In this document: positions 36,514 through 45,653 of the stretch, piece by piece
Layout of the letters: each line of letters starts with the position of its first letter
Position numbering within the stretch: position 1 is the first letter of the stretch
Assembly: GCF_902859705.1 (NCBI RefSeq)
Contig: NZ_CADIJO010000008.1
Location: 62,001 to 126,000, forward strand
From: Achromobacter deleyi
Lineage (GTDB): Bacteria; Pseudomonadota; Gammaproteobacteria; Burkholderiales; Burkholderiaceae_B
Direction: 5' to 3'
Length of the DNA: 64,000 nt
Program-made: the position numbers and the translations under genes
Notes under the pieces: generated by a model
Seen by the model: the letters and a program-made list of their open reading frames with translations, nothing else
Told to the model about the DNA's origin: nothing
The model's database searches: none

Positions 36514-37683
36514 ATGGCACAACAACCTATCGTCTACGACGCCGCGAAAGACCTCGTTGACCAGCTCGTCGGCCTGAAGGCCGGCAGCTCCACCTACGCC
36601 GCGCGCCACCAGCGCGACAAGGTCGCTGCCGCCACGCAGGGCAGCTACGACGCCCTGTTCGACCCGGCGCTGCCCGGCCTGACCCTGGCCGAGCGCCTGC
36701 TGGTCGCGCTGTACGCGTCGCGCCTGACGCCGTCGCCTGCGCTGGCCGCCCACTACCGCCAGCGTCTGGTGGATGCGGGCGCCAACGCCGCCGACATCCA
36801 GGTGGCCGAATCCGGCAAGCCCGCGGACGCCGCCGATCCGCGCCTGGCCGCCATCCTGGAATTCACGCGCAAGCTGATCGAAAAGCCCGTCGAAGGTGAC
36901 GAAGCCGCGCTCAAGACCCTGCCGGCCGCGGGCGTCTCGACGCCGGCCGTGGTGACCTTGTCGCAGCTGATCGCCTTCCTGTCGTACCAGGTGCGCCTGG
37001 TGGCGGGCCTGGACGCCATGAAGTCGCTGGCTGAACAACCCGGCCGCGCCGCCGGCACGCCCGCCGCGCCCTTCCCGGCCAACACCGCCGCCACCGCCCC
37101 CGGCGACGTCATCAAGAACCACGGCTTCACCAACGAATCGCTGGAATGGAAGGCCTGGCTCGACGTCATCGACCTGGACACGGCCACGCCCGACCAGATC
37201 GCCGTGCTGGAAGAAAGCCACCCCAAGGCCAAGGTCTCGGACTACTACCGCTTTCTGGTGCACCAGCCGGAAATCCTGCGCCAGCGCTCCACGGCGTTCA
37301 ACGCCATCATGTATGCGCCGGGCGGCCTGTCGCGCGCCGAGCGCGAGCTGGGCGCCACCGTGGTGTCGCGCGTCAACGGCTGCGTGTATTGCGCGTCGGT
37401 GCATGCGCAGCGCTTCGAACAACTGGCCAAGCGCAATGACGTGATCGCCCAGGTGTTCGAAGACCCCGCCACCGCCGGCACCACCGCGCGCGAACTGGCG
37501 ATCGGCAAGTTCTCGATCCAGATCACCGACGCGCCGGCCGCCGTCAATGCCGACAGCATCCAGGCGCTCAAAGATGTGGGCCTGACCGAAGGCGAGGTGC
37601 TGGACCTGCTGCATTCCGACGCGATCTTTGCGTGGGCCAACCGCTTGATGCTGAACCTGGGCGAGCCGGTTTTTCCGGCTTGA
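36514..37683 (+). CDS. Fused CMD/alkylhydroperoxidase-like protein
   Basis: 389 residues from ATG 36514 (AGGAG upstream; an ATG at 36490 lacks one). Two all-alpha AhpD-like halves. The N-terminal half, residues 10-175 (LTLAERLLVALYASRLTPSPALAAHYRQRL), has lost the cysteine pair. The C-terminal half, about 205-389, keeps CxxC-x3-H as Cys290, Cys293 and His297 (GCVYCASVHAQRF). These correspond to two small families (Avi_7170-like CMD protein and Avi_7169-like peroxidase) that I know as separate genes beside such ABC transporters; here they are one chain joined by an Ala/Pro-rich linker (about 180-200). Likely peroxidase or disulphide-reducing activity. Confidence 0.85.
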   Translation: MAQQPIVYDAAKDLVDQLVGLKAGSSTYAARHQRDKVAAATQGSYDALFDPALPGLTLAERLLVALYASRLTPSPALAAHYRQRLVDAGANAADIQVAESGKPADAADPRLAAILEFTRKLIEKPVEGDEAALKTLPAAGVSTPAVVTLSQLIAFLSYQVRLVAGLDAMKSLAEQPGRAAGTPAAPFPANTAATAPGDVIKNHGFTNESLEWKAWLDVIDLDTATPDQIAVLEESHPKAKVSDYYRFLVHQPEILRQRSTAFNAIMYAPGGLSRAERELGATVVSRVNGCVYCASVHAQRFEQLAKRNDVIAQVFEDPATAGTTARELAIGKFSIQITDAPAAVNADSIQALKDVGLTEGEVLDLLHSDAIFAWANRLMLNLGEPVFPA

Positions 37684-37742
37684 TGCCGCTGATGCAAGTT
37701 CGGTAGATATCGGACCACGCATCGCACCCGGCACTGCAAACA

Positions 37743-37764
37743 CAGGCCGCCTTCGGGCGGCCTG
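37743..37764 (+). terminator. Intrinsic terminator at the operon end
   Basis: CAGGCCGCC-TTCG-GGCGGCCTG (37743-37764) followed by TTATTTTT. The T-tract overlaps the stop codon of the convergent LysR gene (TAA at 37765-37767). Confidence 0.92.
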
Positions 37765-38664
37765 TTATTTTTGGCGCGCTTCCACCCGCTGCGCCAACAG
37801 GTCGTAGAACAGCCGCGCCACCGGGTTGAGCGCCTTGCCGCGCGGATGGATCAGGCCGATGGTGCGCGTCACCGTGGGGTTGCGCAGCGGCACGCTGACC
37901 AGCGTGCCATGTTCCGGCCCCGGCATCGCCAGGCGCGGCACCACGCCCACGCCCAGCCCCGCCTCGATCATGCTGACCAGCGCCGGCACGTGCTGCACCT
38001 CGCAGAAATGGCGCGGCCGGCAGCCGCTGTGCACCAGCGCCTGGTCCATCAGGAAGCGGTTGCCGCTACCCTGGGCCAGCGTGATGTACGGGTGGTCTTC
38101 CAGGTCGGCCCAGCCCACCCACTTGCGCCGTGCCAGCGGATGCTTGCGGCTCACGGCGGCCACGAAGGCCTCTTCCAGCAAGGGCTTGAATTCGATCTCG
38201 GCGTCGTTGGCGCCGATGTAGGTCAGGCCGAAATCGGCATCGCCCCGCGCCACCGCCGTCAGCACCTGCGACGACGACTCGTCGATGATGCGGATGCGGA
38301 TGCGCGGGTATTGCGCGTGATATTCCCGGATCACATCCGGCAGGAAATACGCCACCGCCGACGGCACGCAGGCAATCGTCACCATGCCCGACAGCCGCTC
38401 GGCCACGTCGCGAATGCCGATCAACGCGCTTTCCAGTTCGTTCAGCACGCTGCGGGCCTTGGGCACGAAGCCCCGGCCGATGGTGGTCAGTTCCACCTTG
38501 CGGGTCGTGCGCGTCATCAGCTGCACGCCCAGCGCCGCCTCAAGCTTGTCCACCCGCCGCGACAGCGCGGACTGCGACAGATGCAGCGCCTCGGACGCCG
38601 CGCGAAAACTGCCCAGGTCGGCTACCGCCAGAAAGGCGCGTAGATCCGCGAGATCGAAATTCAT
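37765..38664 (-). CDS. LysR-family transcriptional regulator
   Basis: 299 residues. HTH in MNFDLADLRAFLAVADLGSFRAASEALHLSQSALSRRVDKLEAALG; effector domain with MVTIACVPSAVAYFLPDVIREY and a late LIHPRGKALNPVARLF. The sequence is close to the CbbR/CysL-like group. Divergent from a Bug receptor operon with a 111-bp spacer, so its target is probably the Bug/dehydrogenase operon at 38776-43472. Confidence 0.93.
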   Translation of the reverse strand: MNFDLADLRAFLAVADLGSFRAASEALHLSQSALSRRVDKLEAALGVQLMTRTTRKVELTTIGRGFVPKARSVLNELESALIGIRDVAERLSGMVTIACVPSAVAYFLPDVIREYHAQYPRIRIRIIDESSSQVLTAVARGDADFGLTYIGANDAEIEFKPLLEEAFVAAVSRKHPLARRKWVGWADLEDHPYITLAQGSGNRFLMDQALVHSGCRPRHFCEVQHVPALVSMIEAGLGVGVVPRLAMPGPEHGTLVSVPLRNPTVTRTIGLIHPRGKALNPVARLFYDLLAQRVEARQK

Positions 38665-38775
38665 GCGTTTTCATCAAGAATTGAACTAATTTTTGCACTT
38701 TACTCGATTCCGGGCGCCGGGCACGATGTCTTCCAGCCGCAACCAATAGCGGCCCAGACCAGGAGACCCCACCCC

Positions 38776-39771
38776 ATGAAGCCGTTACGGAGAGCCTGCC
38801 TGCGCACCGCGCTGGCCCTTGCGACCGCCCCCTTGCTGCTGTCTGCCATGCCGTCCGCCCAGGCCGCCGACGCCTGGCCGCAGCGCCCCATCCGCCTGCT
38901 CGTGCCCTACGGCCCCGGCGGCAGTTCCGACGTCGTGGCCCGCGCCGTGGCCGTGGAAATGTCGCGCGACCTGGGCCAGCAGGTCATCGTCGAAAACAAG
39001 GGCGGCGGCCAGGGCACCATCGCCACCCAGGAAGTCGCGCGGGCCCGGCCTGACGGCTACACGCTGATCCTGGGCCATGTGGGCACGCTGGCGGTCAACC
39101 CGACCATGATGCCCAATCTGTCGTACGACCCGCGCCGCGACTTCGCTCCCATCGTGCTGCTGGCCAAGCTGCCCATGGTGTTTGCCGTGGGCGACAAGGT
39201 GCCGGCCGCCACGCTGCCGCAATTCGTAGCCCTGGCCCGCGCCAAGCCCGGCGTCTTGAACTACGGTTCGGCCGGCAACGGCAGCGCCGGCCACCTGGCC
39301 TTCGAAATGCTCAAGACTGCCGCGGCCGTCGATGTGGTGCACGTGCCCTACAAGGGCACCGGCGCCCAGGTCACCGACCTCTTGGCCGGCAACATCGATG
39401 CGGCCGCCGCCGGCATTCCGGGCCTGTTGCCGCACGCCCAGGCCGGCAAGATCAAGATCCTGGCGGTGGGCTCGGAACACCGGCTGCCCATCCTGCCCGA
39501 CGTGCCCACCGTGGCCGAGCAAGGCTTTGCCGGGTTTGAGAGCTCGCAGTGGTTCGGCCTGCTGGCCCCGGTCGGCACCCCGGATGCCGTCGTCGCGCGC
39601 CTGCAGGCCGCCGCCAACACCGCCCTGAAAAGCGACGCCGTGCACCAGCGCCTGGCCCACGACGCCGCCGAGCCGTCCGGCGCCGGCCCCGCCGAGTTCG
39701 CCGCCTTCATCGACGCCGAAGAGCGCCGCTGGAGCAAGGTCGTGCGCGACGCGCACATTTCCGCGCAATAG
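38776..39771 (+). CDS. Bug/TctC-family periplasmic receptor
   Basis: 331 residues. Signal peptide to about residue 31 (RTALALATAPLLLSAMPSAQAA), then WPQRPIRLLVPYGPGGSSDVVARAVA, VIVENKGGGQGTIATQEVARARPDG and VPYKGTGAQVTDLLAGNIDAAAAG, all family-typical. First gene of the operon. The ligand is probably a small carboxylate; the next gene encodes a malate/lactate-type dehydrogenase that may use the same compound. Confidence 0.92.
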   Translation: MKPLRRACLRTALALATAPLLLSAMPSAQAADAWPQRPIRLLVPYGPGGSSDVVARAVAVEMSRDLGQQVIVENKGGGQGTIATQEVARARPDGYTLILGHVGTLAVNPTMMPNLSYDPRRDFAPIVLLAKLPMVFAVGDKVPAATLPQFVALARAKPGVLNYGSAGNGSAGHLAFEMLKTAAAVDVVHVPYKGTGAQVTDLLAGNIDAAAAGIPGLLPHAQAGKIKILAVGSEHRLPILPDVPTVAEQGFAGFESSQWFGLLAPVGTPDAVVARLQAAANTALKSDAVHQRLAHDAAEPSGAGPAEFAAFIDAEERRWSKVVRDAHISAQ

Positions 39772-39817
39772 CCCCGCCCCCATCGCCCCCTCTTTTGTTT
39801 GCACAAGGACTTTGACC

Positions 39818-40897
39818 ATGGCTGCCCCCACCGGCGTCACGACCGCCCCTGCCCGTTCCCCTGCCCCCGCCGTCATCGCGGAAGCCGACCTGCGTGACCT
39901 GGGCGTACGCGCCTTCCAGGCCCTGGGCCTGCCGCCCCAGGATGCCGCCGACGTCGTCGACGTGCTGGTGCTGGCCGACCTGTTCGGCCTGTCCACCCAC
40001 GGCCTGTCGCGCATCGAATCGTATGGCGAACGCCTGCAGGTCGGCGGCATCAATGCCCAGGCCCATATTCAGGTCACCCGCCCCGCGCCCGCCCTGCGCA
40101 TGGTCGACGGCGACAACGGCGTCGGCCCGCTGGTCGGTATGCATGCGCTGCGCGCCGCCATGCAGGCCGCCAGCGAATGCGGCGTCGGCATCGCCTTCGC
40201 CCGCCAAAGCAACCACTTCGGCCCCATCTCGCCCTACGGCCTGATCGCCGCCGAAGCCGGCTACGCCAGCATCATCGGCAGCAACGCCACCACCACCATC
40301 GCCCCGTGGGGCGGCACCGACGCCCGCGTGGGCAACAGCCCCATCGGCTTTGCCGTGCCCAACCCGGGCGGCCAGCACTTCCTGCTGGACATGGCCATGA
40401 GCGTGGTGGCCCGCGCCAAGATCCGCAACGCCCTGAAGGCCGGCCAAGCCATCCCCGACACCTGGGCCACCGACGCCCAGGGCCAGGCCACCACCGATCC
40501 CAAGGCAGCCCTGGACGGCTTCCTGCTGCCGATCGGCGGCCACAAGGGCTACGGGCTGGCGCTGATGGTGGACCTGTTCGCCGGCCTGCTCTCCAACGCG
40601 GCCTACCTGACCCACGTCAAATCCTGGGTCGACGCGCCCGACGAACCGCAGAACCTGGGGCATTTCTTCTTGCTCATCGACACCCGCCGCCTGGGCTCGA
40701 CGCAATGGCTGGCCGAACGCATGAACGACTTCGCCGCTATCCTGCACGATAGCCCGCCGGCCGACGCGCAACGCCCCGTGATCCAGCCCGGCGAAATCGA
40801 ACTGGCCAAGCTGGCCCGCCAACGCCAGCACGGCATCGACATCGCCCCCGACGTGCTGGCGCTGCTGCGCCGCCACGCCGGCCAGCCCCACGGCTGA
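39818..40897 (+). CDS. Ldh2/YbiC-family NAD(P)-dependent malate/L-lactate dehydrogenase
   Basis: 359 residues from ATG 39818, with AAGGA at 39805; a TTG at 39812 would add two residues. The Ldh2 fold motifs are present: LADLFGLSTHGLSRI (about 50-64), GVGIAFARQSNHFGPISPYGLIAAEAGYASIIGSNATTTIAPWGG and GHKGYGLALMVDLFAGLLSNAAY (about 245-267). The family reduces 2-keto acids or oxidises (S)-sulfolactate, malate or ureidoglycolate. Lies between two Bug receptor genes. Confidence 0.92.
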   Translation: MAAPTGVTTAPARSPAPAVIAEADLRDLGVRAFQALGLPPQDAADVVDVLVLADLFGLSTHGLSRIESYGERLQVGGINAQAHIQVTRPAPALRMVDGDNGVGPLVGMHALRAAMQAASECGVGIAFARQSNHFGPISPYGLIAAEAGYASIIGSNATTTIAPWGGTDARVGNSPIGFAVPNPGGQHFLLDMAMSVVARAKIRNALKAGQAIPDTWATDAQGQATTDPKAALDGFLLPIGGHKGYGLALMVDLFAGLLSNAAYLTHVKSWVDAPDEPQNLGHFFLLIDTRRLGSTQWLAERMNDFAAILHDSPPADAQRPVIQPGEIELAKLARQRQHGIDIAPDVLALLRRHAGQPHG

Positions 40898-40927
40898 CGC
40901 GGCCACGCATCCTGGAGGAGACACATC

Positions 40928-41911
40928 ATGAAAGGCTCAGCCTTCTTTGCACTGGGGCTGCTGGCTGCCCTGGCCGCCCCCGCGTCACACGCCGCAGATG
41001 CGGCCGCGGGCTACCCCAAGCAGCCCATCCGCCTGATCGTGCCCTACGTGGCCGGCGGCGCCGCCGACATCACCGCGCGCGTCATCGCCGCGCACATGGG
41101 CAAGACGCTGAAGGGCACCCTGGTCGTCGAGAACAAGCCGGGCGCCAACGGCATGATCGGCACCGACTTCGTCGCCAAGGCCGCGCCAGACGGCTACACG
41201 CTGCTGCTGGACGCCAGCGGCCCGCTGGTCGTCAACCCGTCGCTGTACAAGAAAACGCCCTATGACCCGCTGAAGGACTTCGCGCCCATCAGCCAGATCA
41301 CCAGCTACCAGTACGCCCTGGTCGTGCCGCAGCAATCGCCCGTGCACAGCCTTGACGACCTGATCGCCGCCGCCCGCAAGAAACCCGGCGCCGTCACCTA
41401 CGGCTCGGCCGGCCTGGGCGCAGGCGGCCACCTGGCCGGCGAACTGCTGGCGCTGCAGACCGGCACTCAGATGACGCACGTGCCCTACAAGGGCAACGCC
41501 CAGGCCCTGACCGACGTGCTGGGCGGCCAGCTGACCTTCACGTTCGACACGACGGTGACCGCCACCCCGCACATCCAGTCCGGCAAGCTGCGCGCCTACG
41601 CCGTCACCGGCCCGCGGCGGGCGTCCAGCCTGCCCGATGTGCCCACCCTGCAGGAACTGGGCTACCGCGACTTCGTCGTGACCCAGTTCCAGGGCCTGCT
41701 GGCCCCGGCCGGCACCGATCCCGGCATCCTCGCCACGCTGCACCAGGCCGTGATGCAGGCCGTGCAAGACCCAGAGGTGATACGTAAACTGGCCACCGAA
41801 GGCGGCAACGAAATCGTCGCCGGCACGCCCGACGATTTCTCACGCCAGCTGCGCGACGACCTGCAACGCTACCGCACGCTGATCACCCACGCCCACATCA
41901 CCGCGGAATGA
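40928..41911 (+). CDS. Bug/TctC-family periplasmic receptor
   Basis: 327 residues, 30 bp after the dehydrogenase. Signal peptide (FFALGLLAALAAPASHAA), YPKQPIRLIVPYVAGGAADITARVIA, VVENKPGANGMIGTDFVAKAAPDGYTLL and VPYKGNAQALTDVLGGQLTFTF. Distinct from the receptor at 38776 in sequence, so the operon has two receptors and no membrane components. Confidence 0.92.
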   Translation: MKGSAFFALGLLAALAAPASHAADAAAGYPKQPIRLIVPYVAGGAADITARVIAAHMGKTLKGTLVVENKPGANGMIGTDFVAKAAPDGYTLLLDASGPLVVNPSLYKKTPYDPLKDFAPISQITSYQYALVVPQQSPVHSLDDLIAAARKKPGAVTYGSAGLGAGGHLAGELLALQTGTQMTHVPYKGNAQALTDVLGGQLTFTFDTTVTATPHIQSGKLRAYAVTGPRRASSLPDVPTLQELGYRDFVVTQFQGLLAPAGTDPGILATLHQAVMQAVQDPEVIRKLATEGGNEIVAGTPDDFSRQLRDDLQRYRTLITHAHITAE

Positions 41912-41915
41912 CGCC

Positions 41916-42686
41916 ATGTACCAGATCGACATCCTGATCCAGGGCTACCCGGGGCGCGCCGTCTGCCACGGCGGCCTGGGCTGGAGCACCAGCACCTTGC
42001 TGCGCTCGGCCAATCACAAGATCCTGGTCGACGTCGGCGCCTTTGGCGTGCGGCACCAGTTGGCCACGCACCTGGACGCCTGCGGCGTCGCGCCCGCCGA
42101 CATCACCGACGTCGTGCTCACCCACGCCCACTACGACCACGCCGTCAACTTCACCCTGTTTCCCAACGCCACCGTGTGGATCGGCCAGCAGGAACTGGAA
42201 TGGGCCGCCGCGCAACCGCCGGGCTTCAACCCCCTGCCCGAGCTGTACGTGCAGGAACTGAACCGCCAGGCGCGCGTTCGCCGTATCGGGGACGGCGACA
42301 CTTTCCTGCCCGGCATCACCGCCATTGCCTCGCCGGGCCACACGCCCGGCCACTTGCTGTTCTACGTCGACGATCCCCGCCAGGCGGTGCTGTTCACCGG
42401 CGACGCGGCCAAGAACCGCGCCGAATTGCTTTCCGGACAAGTCGCCGACACTGCCGATGCGGCAGCCAGCCACGCCAGCCTGCAACGCATCTGGGCGTGG
42501 TGGCGCAAGCGGCCCGGCACCTTGCTGGTGCCGGGCCATGACCTGGGCATGACGCTCGATGACACCGGCGCGCCCGTCTACGTCGGCGAGCGCCGCGCCG
42601 CGATCAATGCCTGGTTTGGCGAAGATCTTCAGCCCACACGGATTGATCTTTGTTGTGCGGCAAAAGCGGGGCGGCACGAGGTCTGA
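41916..42686 (+). CDS. Metallo-beta-lactamase-fold hydrolase
   Basis: 256 residues, four bases after the Bug gene. Metal-binding HxHxDH: His70, His72, Asp74 and His75 in LTHAHYDHAV; a further His in PGHTPGHLL, Asp in TGDAAKN and His in PGHDLGM complete a binuclear site. It resembles the N-acyl-homoserine-lactonase/glyoxalase II-like hydrolases. In this operon it may hydrolyse a lactone or cyclic precursor of the hydroxyacid; this is inference. Confidence 0.88.
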   Translation: MYQIDILIQGYPGRAVCHGGLGWSTSTLLRSANHKILVDVGAFGVRHQLATHLDACGVAPADITDVVLTHAHYDHAVNFTLFPNATVWIGQQELEWAAAQPPGFNPLPELYVQELNRQARVRRIGDGDTFLPGITAIASPGHTPGHLLFYVDDPRQAVLFTGDAAKNRAELLSGQVADTADAAASHASLQRIWAWWRKRPGTLLVPGHDLGMTLDDTGAPVYVGERRAAINAWFGEDLQPTRIDLCCAAKAGRHEV

Positions 42687-42737
42687 CGCCTGTTATCCCC
42701 TGACGCTCTCTTTTCGAATTCCTTTTTTCCATTCACC

Positions 42738-43472
42738 ATGACCGCCATCGCCCCCCACATCCTGCAAGCCTTCACCCCCACCGGCACCCTGCGCGCCACC
42801 ATCAACCTGGGCAACCCCATCCTGGCCCGGCGAGATGCCGCAGGCCATGCCGCGGGCGTCTCCGTCGACCTGGCCCGGGCCTTCGCCGACCGCCTGGGCG
42901 TGCCGCTGACCCTGGTCGTGCTGGACAGCGCCGGCAAGGCCGTCGACACCGTCAGCCAGAACGACGCCGACATCGGCTTTTTCGCCATCGACCCCAAGCG
43001 CGCCACCGACATCGCCTTCACCGACGCCTACGTGCTGATCGAAGGCGCCTACCTGGTGCGCCACGACTCGCCCCTGCACGACATGGCCCAGGTCGACGAC
43101 CCGCGTCACCGCGTCACCGTCGGCCAAGGCAGCGCCTACGACCTGTACCTGACGCGTGAACTTCGCCACGCCGCCATCACCCGCGCCGCCACCTCGCCCA
43201 CCGTCGTCGACACCTTCCTGCAAGACGGCACGGAAGTCGCCGCCGGCGTGCGCCAGCAGCTCGAAGCCGACGCCGCCCGCCTGGGTGGCCTGCGCCTGTT
43301 GCCCGGCAGCTTCATGACCATCCGCCAGGCCATGGGCCTGCCGCGCCGCCGCGGCGAGGCCGCGCAGCAGGTGCTGGCCGCCTTCGTCGAAGACATGAAA
43401 CGCAGCGGTTTCGTCGAGCAAGCCTTGGCCCGCCATGGCATCGAGGGCGCCGCGGTCGCGCCTGCGGCCTAG
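42738..43472 (+). CDS. Solute-binding protein family 3 without a signal peptide
   Basis: 244 residues. The fold pattern is that of periplasmic amino-acid-binding proteins (FTPTGTLRATINLGNPILARRDAAGHAAGVSVDLARAFADRLGVPLTLVVLDSAGKAVD, then IGFFAIDPKRATDIAFTDAYVLIEGAYLV), with the ligand-binding ADIGFF and a late GSFMTIRQAMGLP. There is no hydrophobic N-terminal segment, so it should stay in the cytosol. No permease genes follow. It may be a ligand-sensing or storage protein. Confidence 0.8.
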   Translation: MTAIAPHILQAFTPTGTLRATINLGNPILARRDAAGHAAGVSVDLARAFADRLGVPLTLVVLDSAGKAVDTVSQNDADIGFFAIDPKRATDIAFTDAYVLIEGAYLVRHDSPLHDMAQVDDPRHRVTVGQGSAYDLYLTRELRHAAITRAATSPTVVDTFLQDGTEVAAGVRQQLEADAARLGGLRLLPGSFMTIRQAMGLPRRRGEAAQQVLAAFVEDMKRSGFVEQALARHGIEGAAVAPAA

Positions 43473-43544
43473 GGATTTCGTTAAACTGACGCTTTCCCGC
43501 CTTCTTTTGCGCCCCGCTGCCCGCGGGGCGCATTGCCTTGCCCC

Positions 43545-44402
43545 ATGTCCGAAAAAACCCACGACATCCGCCCCGGCCAGTCGATTGAACTGCTCAAGGC
43601 CCTGCACATCCTGACCCGCGACGGCAAGATGAACCAGGACAGCCGCCGCAAGCTGAAACAGGTCTACCACCTGTTCCAGTTCATCGAGCCCCTGCTCAAG
43701 GACGTCCAAGAGGAACGCGGCGCCGTCACCCTGGCGGATCACGGCGCGGGCAAGTCGTACCTGGGCTTCATCCTGTATGACCTGTTCTTCAAGGAACAGA
43801 AAGACGCCGCCAAGAGCGGCTCGCACATCTACGGCATCGAAACCCGCGAAGAACTCGTCAAGTCATCCGAAGAACTGGCCAAGCGCCTGGGCTTTGACGG
43901 CATGTCGTTCCTGAACCTGTCGGTGGCCGAATCGATCACCTCGGACAAACTGCCCAAGACCATCGACGTCGTCACCGCCCTGCACGCCTGCAACACCGCC
44001 ACCGACGACGCCATTCATTTCGCGCTGGAAAAAAAGGCCAAATACATCGTCGTCGTGCCCTGCTGCCAGGCCGAAGTGGCGTCCGTGCTGAGAAAGAACA
44101 AAGCCCGCGCCCTGGCCGACCCCCTGGCCGAAATCTGGCGCCACCCACTGCATACGCGTGAATTCGGCAGCCAGATCACCAACGTGCTGCGCTGCCTGCA
44201 ACTGGAAGCCCACGGCTACCAGGTCAGCGTGACCGAGCTGGTCGGCTGGGAACACTCGATGAAGAACGAACTGATCATCGCGCAGTACAAGAACCTGCCG
44301 AAGAAAAAGCCGGCCGAACGCCTGACCGAGATGCTGGACCGGATCGGCCTGCAGGAATTGAAGGATCGGTTTTTCTTGCCGGAAGCGGCGGTGGCGGCTT
44401 AA
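43545..44402 (+). CDS. SAM-dependent methyltransferase-like protein
   Basis: 285 residues from ATG 43545 (TTG at 43533 is weaker). The SAM region reads AVTLADHGAGKSYLGFILYDLFF (GxGxSxLGF), then IYGIETREELVKSSEELAKRLGFD, and IDVVTALHACNTATDDAIHFALEKKAKYIVVVPCCQAEVA, the arrangement of the DUF4942/Methyltransf_32 group. The 'HACNTATDDAI' and 'VPCCQ' motifs are characteristic of an rRNA/tRNA-methyltransferase-like family. Substrate unknown. A strong terminator lies 10 bp after the stop. Confidence 0.85.
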   Translation: MSEKTHDIRPGQSIELLKALHILTRDGKMNQDSRRKLKQVYHLFQFIEPLLKDVQEERGAVTLADHGAGKSYLGFILYDLFFKEQKDAAKSGSHIYGIETREELVKSSEELAKRLGFDGMSFLNLSVAESITSDKLPKTIDVVTALHACNTATDDAIHFALEKKAKYIVVVPCCQAEVASVLRKNKARALADPLAEIWRHPLHTREFGSQITNVLRCLQLEAHGYQVSVTELVGWEHSMKNELIIAQYKNLPKKKPAERLTEMLDRIGLQELKDRFFLPEAAVAA

Positions 44403-44412
44403 AGCAAAAAGC

Positions 44413-44445
44413 AAAAAGCGAAACCTGGCATGGGTTTCGCTTTTT
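44413..44445 (+). terminator. Intrinsic terminator between convergent genes
   Basis: AAAAAGCGAAACC (44413-44425), loop TGGCATG, GGTTTCGCTTTTT (44433-44445), then GTCTTTTG. Usable from both strands for the methyltransferase gene and the convergent lipoprotein gene. Confidence 0.92.
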
Positions 44446-44512
44446 GTCTTTTGACGGCTTTCGGCACGGGCGGGCCAGTGACCTCGCCCGCTTCAACACG
44501 CGCGCCGCGGAA

Positions 44513-44722
44513 TCAATTGCTGCGACGCAGCCGATCCGTGGATTGCTTGTTCAGCCGCTTGGCTTCGGCTTCGGCGTAGTCTTCTTCGCCTTCTTCGTAC
44601 TTGCCGTCATACATGCAGCTGCTGCGGACCCAGCCGCATTCGCCAACGACCTTGGCGCAGCCCGAACTGAGCACCGCGAGAAACAGCACGACACCGTAAC
44701 GGCCCAACGTTTGAATCGACAT
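44513..44722 (-). CDS. Small lipoprotein
   Basis: 69 residues. Signal sequence MSIQTLGRYGVVLFLAVLSSGC with lipobox LSSGC (Cys22). Mature part is about 47 residues, acidic and helical (YDGKYEEGEEDYAEAEAKRLNKQSTDRL). It has two further cysteines after the lipobox (GECGW, SSCMYD). Outer-membrane-anchored protein of unknown role. Confidence 0.72.
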   Translation of the reverse strand: MSIQTLGRYGVVLFLAVLSSGCAKVVGECGWVRSSCMYDGKYEEGEEDYAEAEAKRLNKQSTDRLRRSN

Positions 44723-44948
44723 AATGCTCCTTGATGTTCCCGGTAGTGTACGGGTGAGGATGGCGGCTACGGCCGCGAAACGCAGTAAAAAATGGTGTCA
44801 AACGCCGGTGACGGGTCAATGAAAGACACGGCCCTGCCTTTGTGGCGGGGGTGTGAATCAATGAAAGTGGGACCCTGCATCTTCGTGCTGGCGCGCCGTC
44901 CATGCATCGGAATCTGGCATCATCGCCCTTTTCGGCGGACTCCTTCCC

Positions 44949-45607
44949 ATGCGCAAACTCCTCTACCTTCGCGACGGCATCGAAGCCATCGCCGCGTGTC
45001 ATGACGACGGCGACGTCTGGGACCGCTATTGCTGGGTCTACGTGACCGATGACGTGCCGCTGGTCGACGCCCAACTCTATCTGTCGACCCGCGAAGACGA
45101 AGACGATCCTGCCGTCGACGAAGACGGCGAGGAACACCCCGCCTTCGCCATGGCGCACGGACTGGTCAACTATCTGGAAGCCGCCACCTTCGCCGACGTA
45201 TTGAGTGTGCAGAAACGGCAGCAGCCGTTATCGCAGCTGGAAGACTATGCCGTCGCACTCGAACACTACGCCGAGCAAGACGCGTTCCTGGACCGTGGCG
45301 AGTTCTATAGCGGGGCAACGAACCCGAGCCGACGCCGGGGCTATCCCGCGACATCTACGCGGAATACGACCTTCACCTGACCGCATGCCCGGCAGACCGC
45401 CTGCTGGCTGCCGCCAAGGCAGCCGCTGATCTGCTGGGTATCAACGCAGCCGAAGCGTTGAACCGTTGCCGGCAGCTTCCGCTGGTACTGGGCGAACGCG
45501 TCGACGCCCGCGAACGCGACCGCATCGAAGCGCGCTTCGCCGACGCGTCCCTGCCCCTGCAAAGAACGACCCACGTGCCACTGGCGTGGCAAATGGGCCG
45601 CCCTTGA
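44949..45607 (+). pseudogene. Hypothetical gene broken by a single-base frameshift
   Basis: The first frame runs 44949-45380 and codes for a plausible protein (MRKLLYLRDGIEAIAACHDDGDVWDRYCWVYV and DRGEFYSG). From about residue 122 it turns into an unlikely RRRGYPATSTRNTTFT. In the next frame good coding continues from about 45320 to the TGA at 45605-45607 (PEPTPGLSRDIYAEYDLHLTACP, then ADRLLAAAKAAADLLG). A missing G in the G4 run at 45312-45315 explains this; the repaired protein would be about 219 residues. A sequencing error or a real loss-of-function cannot be distinguished. Family unknown. Confidence 0.8.
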
Positions 45608-45653
45608 AGCTGTTGACGCAAGAGGCCTAGACGCAAAAAGCCTAGGCGCGCGA

